From Hymenolepis diminuta (Eukaryota > Platyhelminthes > Cestoda > Cyclophyllidea > Hymenolepididae): 64,000 nt of DNA. The position numbers and the translations under genes are program-made. Positions 24,376 through 37,808 of the stretch are shown piece by piece (within the stretch, counting starts at the first letter, position 1; the number at the start of each line of letters is the position of its first letter). The DNA lies in contig CAADRB010000003.1 in the NCBI GenBank assembly GCA_900708905.1, positions 2,968,779 to 3,032,778 of the forward strand, written 5' to 3'. Under the pieces are notes generated by a model. It was not told the DNA's origin. It did no database searches and saw only the letters and a list, made by a program, of their open reading frames with translations.

Positions 24376-27300
24376 TTTCAATACTGCCGGATTTGACCCA
24401 AATGGCTTAAACATCACATTAATAATAGATACATTGGAGAACATAATTTGGCGTTTTTAATTTAATAATCGAAATTCTTAAGCATAAATGTTTTCTGTGA
24501 AAATATTTCATCAGTGTATGTGTTTTTGATATATATTTCCTTGTTTCATTTCTTATGCGCTCTATTTTATGACTGAAAATGGCTATCAAGAATGTAATAT
24601 CAAGACTTTGTAATGTTAGTTCAAAACATTAACAAAAATATCTTTAAAGAAATTCGATTTCATATTTATATTGTTTATATTATTTGTTACAATTTCATGG
24701 GTTACTGAATTAATACCTATGTCATCATTTGTGACTTCAAAGATATCCGTAAATTTAACTACTTCTTATTTTATATGTAACTTTGAACAAGATAAACCCT
24801 TTGGATAAATTACAAAGTATTACGGAAATATATCTATATGTAAAATTATTTAATTACATTCTTATTTACATTTGGTATGACCTCTCGGTCCTTTTTCTTT
24901 GAGATGATAAACTAGGAACGTGTAATAGCATTATGGTCTACCGGGACCACGTCGATCGAATAGATGGAATAAGCCAAGTCACGCATGTCGTCAGATCATT
25001 TCAGAGATGGCATACAAGCTACCCCTATTTATTAATTAGTAGATTAGGTTTACATACAAAACATTTCTTTGTTAGACGTCAGTCATGTCTCGTCGTCGGT
25101 ATCTTGGCGTGATGATAGACGTCTGTTGATGTATCCATGTGCAAACATGCAAGCACACAGCGGGACCACCTGTGGACACTGTAGTGGGGATCTTATCGCC
25201 AGTCAATCATTTTTAATCGCCAGATGTTGACAGACATCTGTTAGCTATGGCAGAACGATTAGCCTCACTCTGGCTGAAACCCACAGCACGTGATTTAACT
25301 ACAAAGACACATGGGTGTGTAGGTTTTTACTCAATCTAAGAGTGTAGAAATGCGAGGGCTCTCACCAAACGTCTCATTTATCTCATCAAAAGACTAAGTA
25401 AGATGGGCAGTTCACGCATGGTCAAAATGTAACAGAGCAATGGCAAGTGAATGAAGAAATCTCCATGCAAACGAGGCTGAAAATTTCTTATAGCAAAGAA
25501 TGTTAGGATAGGAATAGTTGGAAAATAGAGGATTAATGAGAAAGAAGAGTTCATTTCACCACCATATGCCGACTCATATGCCTGCTCATTCTGTCCATAC
25601 ATTGTACGCTTACTGATGCACATTTATACTCTAACTAACAACGACCAAAGAGGGCGGAATCAGTCAACTGCCGTATCGTACCTCATTTCGCCTTCCCCTC
25701 ATGATCTGGGTTATCCTCGTTCAGTACGGACGCCTTCTATTTCCTCCCAGAACTCTTTGTTACACTTCCTTCCTTTTCTATTTCATTAATCTCTAAGTGT
25801 CCAATACATATTTGCCCACTCTCTCACGCAGAAAAGGCTGTTGAATACTGTTAGTCTTAGGAAGATCATTAGTTTTAGAGGTGGTTATCTAACCTAATTA
25901 GGTCAGGCTCAAAAAGTAGCTTTATTTTCAGAATAAAAGCCACTTAAACGTTCAAAGAGTGTATTTAACGCACAAATTTCCATTCTGATTACAAGATTTT
26001 AAAGGCAGATGGGACTCTGGTAAATAAACACTTACTCTCTTACACGACTTTCTCAACGATTCTAAATAACCAGCACACCGAGGAGAGACCCACTTTTATC
26101 TAATTGAATCTGGTACAAATGAACATCTCAGAGAGATGATAAAAAGGCTTTTCGAAACGCCCTAGCATTCATAATCTGCGTGATTTGGAGATAATGTCGA
26201 CTTGTTTGAGAACTCACGACGCTACAAGTGTTCGATTTTCCCCTCCACTCACCATTCTACAGGCCTTTTAAGCTTAAATTCAGTCATTTCAGCCTTGTTA
26301 ATGCACGTTAGAATTATTCGGTATGATCCCGAAAAAATGGGTAAATACGCTCGGACTAACAATAATTATATGTGCAAAATCAGAGGCGTCAATCCAATTA
26401 CCCTGAAACAAGTAGTAGAAGTTGTAAGATGCAAGAGGATAATTACAACTAAATATGTGAGATAAGCATAGAAGTTATGGGAATTTCCCAACGGCTGTAA
26501 ATATAAGGAAGCAAACATCTTTAATAATTGAACTCGTCTCTCCTCGAAGCGTCTAAACATACCGCATTGTGGCCAAGACATCCATTTCTGCTCGAACTTA
26601 GTAATCTAAAAATATGGATCACGACCAAACACTGGATTACTCATATTCTGAAGAGGGAAGGAGGAAGATTAAAGACGATCCATCTTGATTTTCTGAATGG
26701 AATCCAAACGCTTGGAAACCTTATAACTGAAGGATAAATCTCTATAAATTTCCAAAATTTTTATATCTAAATCACCTCTGCTCTGCTAGTGCTCAGTTTC
26801 CTCGACCAGCGATAACTGGAACCACTACATCTCTTTATGCTATCCCTTTCTGTGAAACTATATACAGCTCCCCTTTATACACATATGGAGGGGACAGACA
26901 CGTCTGTAGCTCACTTGCTCCTAGGCTTCTCTCGCATCTCCTCTGTCACTTTCCTCTCTCTTATTCTCTGGAATTCACGTCGTGAACCGCCGTTTGATTT
27001 AATAGCGGTCGGCCCTTGGAGGTTACTCCTACATAACTAAAATTTTTAATATTTTCCCAACATAACTGGAAGAAAAGGTAAGTCACTCATTCTGGATAAA
27101 AAATGCCTCAGAAATTAAATTTTAAGAGAAAAGTGTGGATTACATATTTACTATGCTTGTGAGAGAAAATGTTTATAATGATCTCATTGGATTGTCTTTT
27201 CGATTAGGAAAACCAAAATTTTGAGCTCAAAAAAATATTTTTAGGGGAAACTAGTGGGCATTTTTTGGTTAAACTTCAACAAATTCAACCTTTGATTTTG

Positions 27301-28392
27301 ATTTTCTGTTCTTCCTGTCTAGACGCTTCTCTATAATGGGAAAAATTGGCAATGCGTATTAAAACAAAAAAAGTGGAGGGAAATGCAAAAGTGGATGGGA
27401 AATATGGCTCTTTCGTCAAAACAAAACTTTTGCCTACTAAAATTTGTTCCGTAGGGAAAGAGAAGACCGAAAAAACTCCGGTTGCCTCAACCGGCAACGT
27501 TGTTGAAGGTAAACTGCTTAAGAGGTCCTCATTATTTACTGAAAGTTTCAAAGTAAGTCTCTTCAACGCCATTGCGACGATTAGATGTCTAGTCCCTGCC
27601 ACTATGATCTACCCGCTCAACAGATATTGCAAATCTGAAGTCGACTCAGCTCTCGAGAATAAGATAAGACAAAAGTCTATCTACTCCAAGGCTATTTGCC
27701 AACTCAGTACAAATTATTTTCATACTACGATGTTGATTATCAAAGCTCTGCCTTTTAACTGTCAAGCTGCCAGGAGCCGTCGCATATCGATAAAATTGAT
27801 GGGTGAATAAGAGGCAGTGTGTGCTAACTGCTCATCCCGAGAAACAGCATAAACTGCGAATCTGAGCTCAGGTTCAAGAGTTGTTAACATTCGATTTGCC
27901 ACCAAATCGCAGATGGAAACTCTGATAATTTTCACTTCGTCTTTGAATGTTTATTAACGTCAAGTTGATTTAACAAACCCCGTATAAATGGCATTTGTTT
28001 ATTTGAGTTTCTCGTTTTTCTAAATAATTTTATAATGTTTCATAATACATAACTTAAACATTTTTTGAAAATTTTCCTCTTATACAACCTTTGTTGAATT
28101 TTAAAAGTTACAAATTTTGCAAGTCTCTTTCAGGACTTGTCGAAAATTTTTCTCCGATTAACGTTTTATTTCTCAACGTCCACTAGAAGACCATAAACAA
28201 TTTCTGGAAATCCCTTAACTTTCTCGACAATTTTGTGGCAGTGATAATTTCAGAAAATTGTGTTTCCATTACACAGCCATTTATTACTTTTGAAGAGTAA
28301 TCAAACTGCCGAAATGTGCGCCCAAATCAATTAGAGCATCTCAAAATAGATACCACCCTCGGGTATTTATTTAAATTGTTCACAAAATGACA
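24376..28392. other. Gene-poor spacer, TMEM9 to Kunitz gene 1
   Basis: No supported gene. It includes a short inverted repeat at 25221-25240 (7-bp arms, 6-nt loop) and the dispersed repeat copy at about 27525-27760. A frame of 154 codons at 27346-27810 (+), open together with an opposite frame, overlaps that repeat and is not called. Confidence 0.5.
27525..27760 (+). repeat. Dispersed repeat, part A, copy 1
   Basis: It aligns by eye with 57630-57850. Shared blocks run in the same order: C-T-G-A-A-A-G-T-T-T, G-T-C-T-A-G-T, A-T-G-A-T-C-T-A, A-G-A-T-A-T-T-G and A-A-G-A-T-A-A-G-A-C. It is diverged, with small indels. Confidence 0.5.
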
Positions 28393-28409
28393 CTTCCGGT
28401 TACCGGAAG
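28393..28409. promoter_or_regulatory. Palindromic ETS-like site upstream of Kunitz gene 1
   Basis: CTTCCGGTTACCGGAAG has two perfect 8-bp arms around a single central T, and each arm is the ETS-family consensus ACCGGAAG. It lies 15 bp before a TATA-like element and about 65 bp before the ATG. Confidence 0.5.
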
Positions 28410-28423
28410 CTGCCCCAAAACGA

Positions 28424-28430
28424 TATAAGT
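28424..28430 (+). promoter_or_regulatory. TATA-like element of Kunitz gene 1
   Basis: TATAAGT, 45 bp upstream of the start codon at 28475. The spacing would place transcription start about 20 nt before the ATG. Confidence 0.5.
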
Positions 28431-28474
28431 AGTCACTTCGTAGCAGGCGCTCATTGCGAGCCGGATCTTCCGAC

Positions 28475-28816
28475 ATGTTCTGCTCCACTCTTCGCGCTGT
28501 CTTACTAGTCCTCTTCGTCGCTTCAGTTCTTCGAGTTGGTGACTGTTGGGGTTAGTCATTTGCGTTGATTATTTGTTGTAATTTGCTTCTACTAAATACA
28601 AATAAGTAGTAATGCACTATAGGATCTATGAGCCTCATAAATCGATGCTTCATGCCCATCGATTCGGGAAAGTGTCGCGGGTACTTCATTCGCTTTGGAT
28701 ATGACTCAGAGACCGACAAGTGCATTCCATTTGTCTACGGAGGTTGTCGCGGCAACAGAAACAATTTCTTCACTAACGAGCAATGTATGCAAAGATGTTA
28801 CATGAAATTCAAATAA
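28475..28816 (+). CDS. Secreted single-domain Kunitz-type protease inhibitor
   Basis: Exons 28475-28550 and 28623-28816, with a 72-bp intron, code 89 residues. A signal peptide (about residues 1-24) is followed by one Kunitz/BPTI domain. The six cysteines are at 34, 43, 59, 67, 80 and 84, giving the canonical spacing 8-15-7-12-3. The domain keeps F-V-Y-G-G-C-R-G-N-R-N-N-F. The P1 position after the second cysteine is Arg44, so a trypsin-like protease or an ion channel is the expected target. This resembles the small secreted Kunitz families of tapeworms, thought to act at the host interface. Coding exon 1 holds the signal peptide and exon 2 the domain. A polyadenylation signal overlaps the stop codon. 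Confidence 0.93.
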
Positions 28817-28817
28817 A
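28812..28817 (+). terminator. Poly(A) signal of Kunitz gene 1
   Basis: AATAAA overlapping the TAA stop codon. The 3' untranslated region would be very short. Confidence 0.5.
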
Positions 28818-29544
28818 TGGTCCTATTGACGGATTAAACAGATTTATCCAGTTTTATTTGTTTTGGCATGAGGGAGTTCATTGTTATCAATTGCTCAAAA
28901 GGGAAAGAGAAAGAAAGGAGTAACATTCAAAATTAGTCAGAATCATATTTCTTCGTCTCCAAAAGGACCGAGCATTTAATTAGAGCAAAGTTAAAATTTG
29001 TTCCAGCAGTAAATTAGATTAGCGTTTTCCCAACCCCCCTAACGAAAGCGTTAATAATATCTGACTAGAATAGAGGAAAAGCATCCAGGAGCCACTGTAA
29101 TGAAAGACTCATGATTTACTTCCCCACTTATCAGTCTGCATTTACCAGTAAGGTTGACCATCCACATCACTGGATGTTCAGCGATGATCTCGATAGTGGG
29201 CACCGATCTTACTACCTCTGAATTTGAAGACTTGCAAGTTGACTCCCGCGTCAACCAGGTTCTTCTTACCACTTCAGGTGTTCCGATTTTGCACTAAGGA
29301 TTCGGTTCAACTCTTTACATGTCATCTCATTTATTTCAATGGTGTATCCAACAATATTTTAAAAAGAAACCAAATACATTCGAATGGGGTAGCAGTTAGT
29401 ACTTAGAATGAAATGAAATTAAATCAGGAAGTTTATCCCTCTAATTGGGAACAACCAAGGCTAAGACCCTGAAATCTGATATTGAAAACAATTTCCTCTA
29501 AAGAATTATCTTTCGAATATAACCACTTTTATGCAAATGCATTT

Positions 29545-29660
29545 TTATATTCGAATGCTTGCGCAAACCGAGCGCGATCACCGCATTTCAGCCCGCTCCG
29601 ACCAAAGCTCACCTGCAGGATATTGACTGTCGGTTTCCACTCGTCTTGGTCCCTCCGCGA
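29545..29660 (+). repeat. Dispersed repeat, part B, copy 1
   Basis: It shares A-T-T-C-G-A-A-T-G-(C/T)-T-G-C-G-C-A-A-A-C and several later blocks with about 58100-58230. Part A lies upstream in both places and in the same orientation. Confidence 0.45.
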
Positions 29661-32600
29661 CAATGATAATTTGTCCGCGTTATCTACAGGGTTCAGCAAT
29701 GTAATTAAGTCACTTCTCAACTGTCTTCATTCTGATTATGAAACCGCGGTTAGTAGTTCAGAAATTGTTAAGCTGCATATAGTCATAGCCATAGATTTGA
29801 AAGGAAGAAAATCTGAAAGAGAAAAACTCGGAAGACTGCTGACAAATATAATCTGTCAGTAGCTCAACCCTGAGGGGTGTCTCTATACATTTTCCAACAT
29901 TACACTTTTGTCGCATTCTTTGTGAAAATATTTTGTTATTTCGCCTCTTTGTCTTTGTGGCTCAAACTCTTACCTGTCCCGTCTAGATGAGTTCATCGAT
30001 TCCCATTTGTTATATGACAGGTCAGTTTCATTTAAAACACACACACAGGCATATGCCTGTCTTTTACCCGTTTCTATGCTTCTCTCTCCACAATTTTTTG
30101 AATCCTTATCGTGGATTATTGAATACTTTTGGAATTGTCGTTTGCTGTCGTTAGCTTCTACGATCTGGTTTTGTTTCGTTAGTCCCTACAATTTGGTGAT
30201 CCTTCAGATCATTAACTCATGAAAATAATGTTAGTAAATCCCGAAGAAGTTCCAGGTTCCACTTCTGGTTGCAAATGTACATGTATATATACATGAAGTT
30301 AAAAAACATATTCAAATTTTGTCGTCATTTAACTCAAAGTTAAATTCAATAAATTAATGAAACAAATTATTATATATCTCTCGATCAAACAGTATGACGA
30401 ATTACTCATTAATTAAGGTAAAAAACCGTCGTTTATTAGTACTTTTTGTCTGTGTGGGGGCAGATCCGGCGGCGGAGGCGGGCTATTGGCAGTGTTTTCC
30501 GTTTTTATCTCCTGGTTTCAAATATTTAGGTTCTTATTGGAATATTCCAAAGAGAAGACAAAAATACTTTTAAATTGGCAGAGAAAACCCATTTGCCTCC
30601 CTGTCTATAATATTGTGGAACACAGCGTGGGTTTTCAGTACCAATCAGCACGAAAATACGAAAGAGAACTAAACTCCAGTGAGTATCTGTCAATGGTGCC
30701 CAATTTTCATGACATGATTTGAACGTTTCTATCAACACTGACCAGGCACGGCGACTAAATCAATTGCTAAATAGTTGTGTACCAACGTGACCCGTGCTCA
30801 TCGTGCCTAACTTGTTTTAACCCATTTCTGAGTAACCCTGTTAACATCATTGTCACCCATTAACAATTTTAGAAAAAAATTCCGTTTGATTCTCTCAAAG
30901 GCGGCCACCATTTCAAGGGGGCTTTGGTTTGCATATTATAGATTATAAAGGGATTTATTCACGCCAGATGTTGCGCAAAGTAGGAGGAGATTTACGACTG
31001 TTGATGCCGTCTCTCCTCATTCACGAAAACGAAGTTATATGGAATTTGGGAAAAAGAATAAAAATCAATCAGTTATTGACAACACAATGACCGGTTTCAG
31101 TAAAGTTACCTTTCATATGATTGACAATGTCAGCCAGTATTTTGAACATTATCTTCTGCCAGAAGATGCTGGATCCTTTGTTTCTTTCTGAAAAATATCA
31201 AGGACCTGAAGAGATGGTAGCTGTGATGCGTTTTACGATTTTAAACTCTTGCTTATAGTTGGCCCTTTAAGCCCTAGATCACAAAAGGGAGACGAGATTG
31301 ATGTCTGATGATGGAGTTTGGAAACACATGAATCCGTTTCCACTGCGATGCATGTGACAAGCAGTACTCTGACCAATGGACTTGAGCACTGTCTGTATCC
31401 GTCTTGCTTTCACCTACTTCAATATGTTGTCCGTCCATCACGTTATATCGAGAAAAGATGTTTTGGCTCCTTTCCCGCCTGAGAATCTGACATTAATCAA
31501 ACCGCCTGTCATTTATCACCAGATTCATACTGACGAAGTTAAGTCTTAGCATTTCATATTGAGAACCGATATACCAAAATGAACAATATTTAAGATATTT
31601 ATAATAAACTAAATTAAATTATGAATTTCTTTCATTTGAACCCGATTCGAGTATGCGATTTGGACATGAGGCATAGAGTTTTTATGATAGTAATTATTAA
31701 AAGATGGGGGGAGAAAAGTGAATAGGGGATTTCGGTCTCGCATCAGCCTCAGTAGGATCTTTATGTTCCTAAAAAACTTACTTTTCATGTTGTCAAGACT
31801 TGTTGGCCTTGTTGTCAAGCCAAGCAGGTAAAATGGGTACTTGTTTTCATTTACATTGTGTAAATCTTATTCCAGGATGAATTGATACTTTACATCTATT
31901 CGTGACAGTACTATAACAATTCATAGCCTACAAAGTTTGCGCGTGACGAAGAGTGAAAGTTCCATCATTCGGCAGTTGAAACTCGTCAAAATATCAAATG
32001 AGACCACGCAGTAGTGATGAAGAGAGAGCTTCTCTCCAAATAATCAGCCAAAACCACAACTATTCATAACTTTTGTGGATGCTCATTTCTCTATCGAATG
32101 ATTTATGAAACTGTGTTTTCCGTAACAGTTAAATTTATACATCACAAAACACTAGAATATGCTGAGTATGTTACTTCCTTGAATTAAAGTGAAAGATATC
32201 GGAATTATCGACGAGAAACCCTCATTTGGTCATGACAAAGCGGAGAAAGTTTTAAAATTTCTCATTTGAAAAGTATCTAAACTACAGAGTCCAGAAGAGT
32301 TCTCAAAGACTACAGTTCATCCTCTAACATTTCAGAATTTACATTTCACGGTTTGACGTTCAGTGAGAAAGAAATGGGAGAAAAGAGAAGGAATAGGCGG
32401 GAAAATAGGGCAATGGAATGGAGTGTGCTAGCGTTATTCCAGAGCAGGCGGTATTGAAGTTGTGATATGTGGTCCAAGTGAGACTCTTGGCGCTGGACTT
32501 CATAAACAACTTTTGCTTGACTCCATTCCACTGTTCATACCTTTCTGGACTCGCTTGAAAGAAATTTGGTTCCGCGTCATGAAAAGTAATGCTGATGTTA

Positions 32601-33538
32601 CCATCCTGGTAATTTCACCTCCTTCGATAGCAGTAGAATGGCAAGTTGATATTAGCTTAGTTGAACTAAATTCAACACGATCATTTGTTTATTTTCACGC
32701 CTTTTATTAATCAAACAGAGCTGCAGAAATTTTATTGAAAATAATAAAATATACAAAAGTATCACTTATAACCGCTCTTCTTGACGGGGCATTCGATCCT
32801 GTTGCAGACTGAATTTAGTAAGGTCAAATGAATCAGTTAGTGGGATAGAAGGTGGAAAGCAGTTCTTTCACTTAAATTTTTCATTGGATGCAGCAGTTCC
32901 AGCGAATTAGAAATAAATGAAATGAGTTCTTACTATCCTTTTGCCCACGGCAAAGATTAGCGTTGACCTATGGAATACCTTCATAAACCGCGGCTAATAA
33001 ATCTCTTTATTCTAATGGCTATAAAAAGCAGCTCCCTTTTCAAAGGAAGAAAGTCATAAAAGAAGCGGTATCCAGATACGGTCGATCAGGCGTGTATTCA
33101 TAAAATGAAGTTCATTTCATTTTCTGGGACAGTCAATTAACTGCTGGAAGTTGCGTATTTAAACAAACTTAAAAAGATTGGTAAGAGATTCTTTCTCATC
33201 ATTAAAAAATGATTATTTTGAAATTTTTTCTGATGCACCGCAAATGATATACTTTAATAAACAAAAATTAGTTGTAAATTTGATAAATTAAGTTTTAAAA
33301 TTATTTTAATAATTTATATTGAAAATTAGTTTTCTCATTCAACTAACTACCAAGTTAGTTAGTCCTAACATAACCTCAAATGCATCTGTCAAATTTATTG
33401 TTCTCCGGCCCATTAAGAAGGCGTTTTCTAGGGTAAAGGGGCTGCACCATAGGGTCTTCCTGATTGAAAGCTCGAATTCTGAAACCCCATTTTTTGGCCA
33501 GACTGAATCAAGGTGGTCGGCCATTTCACCGACCAGGT

Positions 33539-33592
33539 GCGTATTTAACCCGTGATCTCCGGCATTACAGACGAGTTCATTAGCCGCTGCGC
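33539..33592 (-). repeat. tRNA-derived SINE head
   Basis: On the minus strand it reads G-C-G-C-A-G-C-G-G-C-T-A-A-T-G (A-box like), then C-C-G-G-A-G-A-T-C-A-C-G-G-G-T-T-A-A-A-T-A (B-box like). The B-box half matches 60213-60242. Confidence 0.5.
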
Positions 33593-35376
33593 GAGTGCTG
33601 CACGACGAATGGATATTGGCTATTACTGAATTAACAGTTTCACTCTCCGTAATGCAAATATTACGTAAAGTTATAATAATTACAGTTGTTCTACTCAATG
33701 GATCTGTTAAAACTATGTCGGACAGACCCCGAACACAGCCCTTTTTGTAGCCTGCTTGAATAGACGCATTTATTCACTTTTCAGCCTTTTGACTTTGAGA
33801 TGCAATGGGGTCGGTAATTTAGTGACGTGGCCCGAGTGGATGTGTAGCAATACCAGACTTTATGGCTAGTAGAAGATGCAAAATGCTCTAATCTTTTGTC
33901 GCAGCTTTAGAAACTCAACCGGGAAGCAATATCCAGTTTTACTTCTCTTTTCTCCTATCACCTGTGTTATAAATACCGATCGGTGATAATTGAACTCAAG
34001 TGAACCCTTCTATGAGAGCATGTATAACGGCCCTCACCAAGTGGTTGCTTCATCTCGAACAGCAGAAGAAAATTGTACCCGAAATGGTCGATCAACCATC
34101 GAACTAAACAGACTGGTCATTAATCTCGTAACTTTGCCCACATAAATGTCCTTAAAATTCGGAAATTAGACAAGGAAGCTAAGGACTTCAATCAGAATTG
34201 AAGCTCAAATATCTGCATTTCTCGACCCTATTTTAAAATTAAGTCGTGTTCCACAATAAAGATCAGATTTCCATCTCACTGAGGATAATAAATAATGAAA
34301 ATTAATCACGAAGGCCCAGATATCTTTCAGCTGGGTAGAATCTGGAAAACCCCATAAATTTTCATTTCCATTGATAATCAGAAAGTGGACTTTTAAAATG
34401 CGAAATTTATGATCGAGAACTTATGAAAAAAATACCTCAAACACTCAATTACAATCTTTTTTAAATTCATTTACGGTTTCTTTGACAACAAAAATTTCAT
34501 TTTCTTTTAATTTATGCGAGATGAGTGGGATGAGTTCTCATTTGCATTTTCGCCGCGATTTCTGTTTGAATTCAGCAAGTGTCAAGTGTCCTTTGAAAGT
34601 TGCAAGAAACTCTTGTACGTGACTGCGAAGAGTGTCATCTAAATTTAATTCGACATCATGACTTCTTTTTCAAGAGGCAAATACGTCACCTTTGTCCGAC
34701 TTTTTGTTTGTCTCTGATCTAATCCGGACAAAGACTTGGTTGAACTTTCCTTTTCTAAACACAGTTAGAAATATATTTTGTACATTTTGTAAAGTTTGAC
34801 ATTTCTATGCTACCTCAAGGCAGAAAGGTCGAAGTTCTCTCCCTTCTGCCTATCAATTCACTAGAAAACACTACACTACGGTGCGAGAAGGTTAAGACGG
34901 AATGCAGTTAACCCAGAGCATTTTATTAACCGGATAGTGGCAGTAAGTAAAAATACAAGCTGTCTTCATGTTGATGTTGGGAGATCAAAAAACCGTTAGA
35001 CTGATTGCAGTTTCTGGCCCGAATAACCGGCAGACTGTCAGGAGGGATGCGGCCAGAGTATGGGCGACCAAGAGACGACCTGAGGAAAATAAACACTAAA
35101 GCTGGGAGCATTGCTTTGTCGGCTGCCTGGCGGTGTATATGACCTGCTTTTTAAGTGAATTTATCATTTTCATTATATTTGAGTACTTGCATAAACCAGG
35201 TGTACCAACTCTGCCCCGTTGGACGTATTTCATCACCTTAAATTGTTCATAATTCCAATTTTCCTCAATTTTGTGGTGAATTTACCTTCCATACTGTGGT
35301 GATGTTGGAATGTTTAATTTCTGCCGCTGCGACCTACGTATTTACCAGATCTTACTAGGCCTCAGTTAGGCCTCGA

Positions 35377-35388
35377 NNNNNNNNNNNN
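35377..35388. other. Assembly gap (12 N)
   Basis: A short run of N after a small direct repeat (T-A-G-G-C-C-T-C occurs twice just before it). Confidence 0.99.
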
Positions 35389-37780
35389 AAATAAGAGAGA
35401 ATCCCCAATATAAATATGAATACAATCGTAATCATTGTATTGATGTTGAGGATAAAAACATCGCGGGATTGATGAGAGTTAACTATTAAGGCGCCTGGAG
35501 AAACAATTAATAATGGAGCTCAATAACGAAGAGATCAAGCGGAAATGGCTCAATCAGGTCTGCAATTTTGATTTTTTGTCAGCAACTTAATACTCTCTCT
35601 CTGTCAATATTCAACACTTTTCCTCTGGCACTTTTATTGCTCTAATTGCCACATACTAACTCTTGATAAGGGACTCAGAAAAAATGCTATTAGCTGAGTT
35701 TTTGCTGAGTGTTTATCTCAACGTCACAGAGTTGTGCGGGATATTAAAAGTTCTCAATTGAATTAATCGATAAACCTTAGGAGTATTAAAATTAGCTCAT
35801 AAGTTTTCTAGATCTTCACGTATTGAAGGCCCACATATATGCTTTCATACCTTAAAAGGGGAAATACAACTTTCTGGGCTCTAAAAGGATACATTTACTA
35901 TGGAAAAACTTTTTTCAGATGTCTGCTAGTCAAAAAGGAATGGCTCCAAGACTACGTTGTTTTCGCTGAAGGCTGCCAATAAACAGATACACGTGGTGCA
36001 AGTCATACTGATCTACGTGTTGCATAACCTGTAAGATCACTTTGCCATCTCAATTAGTGAGAGAGAAAAAATGACTCGAAGTGGCAGAACCGACCATACT
36101 AACTGAAAACCCGGCATCTGTCACAAGGCAGGAGAAGAATCGCGGAATTCTAATGTCAGAGAGTAAACTCTCCAATTTTGATATATTATACAACTCGCAT
36201 CCAAGACATCAGATGAAAAAAGACTCCTGATACTCTGAGGCCGGTGTCAGTGTCTTTTTGATCATCTTCCCTATGTCTTCCATTGAACTTTCTGTTTGGT
36301 TGCTTCTCACAATAAAAGATTGTAAATGTTTTCCCTTCTACAGCTAATACTGATGGATATGCGATTAAAAGTGGAGTTGATACTTATGTAATATCTGGTC
36401 TCAGTGTGAGTACAATCGATTTATCCTGTCGTCAAGTGCGCCTCGTTTACCTCTCCAATTAGTTGTAAGCGTCTATAAAACATGAGATGCGATATAAGAA
36501 GACGTGCTCTCTCTGAAATCTTCTGAGTCTCCTTTGCGCAGTATGCAAAAAGTCCCGAAGTGGAACATAAGTGTTTACATGAAATGAAATGATTCAACCA
36601 AAGGTAATTATTTGATTTACATGAATATCAGATGAAGGATATCCAAACATAAGCCATTGTCAACACGTTAGATTTTCACCACACTCGATTAAGTTTATGT
36701 GAAGTGAAATCCAAACTGAAGGTCGGAGGAGAAGATCCTTTTGTTTGAATTAGCGAGAAAAATCAAGTGGAAAAACGGCATCTTTTTAGTTAAGAAATGC
36801 CAAAAATAGTACACGCCCTCCCTTGCTGCTATACTGCAAGTACTAACTGATAATTTAAAAAGTTCTATTACTATTTTTTAACTTTCCCATAGTGATCTGA
36901 CTTCCCCCAACCTTTCCAGATCGGTCAGGTGACTTGCAAATGTGGATCATGATAGAAGTTGCATAGATGAAAGCGTGGGAATGCGAACATTATTGTAAAT
37001 TGATTATAGGAGAGGGGATTAATCTAAATAACTTCCACTAAGCAGTTCTATTTGATAGGTCTCCTCTCCTCCAAAGTACTGAATGGGTGCAGTTGACTCG
37101 AACATCGGTAACTACGATGCAATATATCTAACTTTATTCAAACGATGTGTTTGATAAAAGACAAGGGAATGTTGAAGACGAACGCTAAACGCAATTGCGT
37201 GGGTATATTTTCGTGTTCACGGAAAGGATGAGGTCTTTTTTGGTCTACCAATTTCTTCTTCTTGGCTTAAGCATTTAGTTCGCAAGGATACTATCGGCAG
37301 TTCTAGTCGTCTCGAATATCCTGACGGTGCGAGAAAAGAATTTATAAAAGTAGAGGTGCAATTAGAGTAGAAAATACTCTTCAGCCATCCGTTCTGTAAC
37401 AGAGGGTATCTCTGAACTGAAAGGACGCTGGTTGATACACAACCTATCAGATTACTTTCTCATTAATATTAGTGTCAGAGTGGGTAACATTAACAAAATT
37501 AGGCCAATTTTAAAGTCGGATTATATTTGCCTGCTCTTTTGATTGATATCCATGTAATCCTGCCGAAGGCAGATGAAGAAATCAAATACACCGAATAAGA
37601 AATTGCTAGATGCTCGTTTGCTGGTCGTGACCCCCACTTAACTGGAAATTCTATGAAAGGCCAGTGGAAGAAATTCCGAGTATTGGACGCATCGGGACAC
37701 AAAACAGCACAACATTTGGAGAAGTAAACAAAGTCACGTGATGCAGAATTTATGCAGGTACTTCTGGACCTATTCATCTG

Positions 37781-37808
37781 ATTGGTCAATAGAAAGGAAA
37801 TAAATAAA
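37781..37808 (+). promoter_or_regulatory. CCAAT and TATA-like elements of Kunitz gene 2
   Basis: An inverted CCAAT (ATTGG, 37781-37785) and an AAATAAATAAA stretch (about 37798-37808) lie 86 and about 60 bp upstream of the ATG at 37867. Motif evidence only. Confidence 0.3.

Larger units (their letters stand above)
28818..37780. other. Gene-poor region between the two Kunitz genes
   Basis: About 9 kb with no supported gene. It contains dispersed repeat part B at about 29545-29660, a tRNA-like SINE piece at 33539-33592, and a 12-base N gap at 35377-35388. Open frames of 70-126 codons (for example 29482-29862 + and 33339-33698 -) overlap these repeats and have no splice context. Confidence 0.5.

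Noticed and set aside
25221..25240. Short inverted repeat CAGATGT-N6-ACATCTG
   Set aside because: Seven-base arms are expected by chance in 64 kb and nothing nearby suggests a function.
27285..27810. Overlapping open frames of 154 (+) and 105 (-) codons
   Set aside because: They overlap a dispersed repeat shared with 57.6 kb and show no domain or splice context.
29482..29862. 126-codon plus-strand frame
   Set aside because: It includes repeat part B and reads like low-information sequence; no family resemblance.
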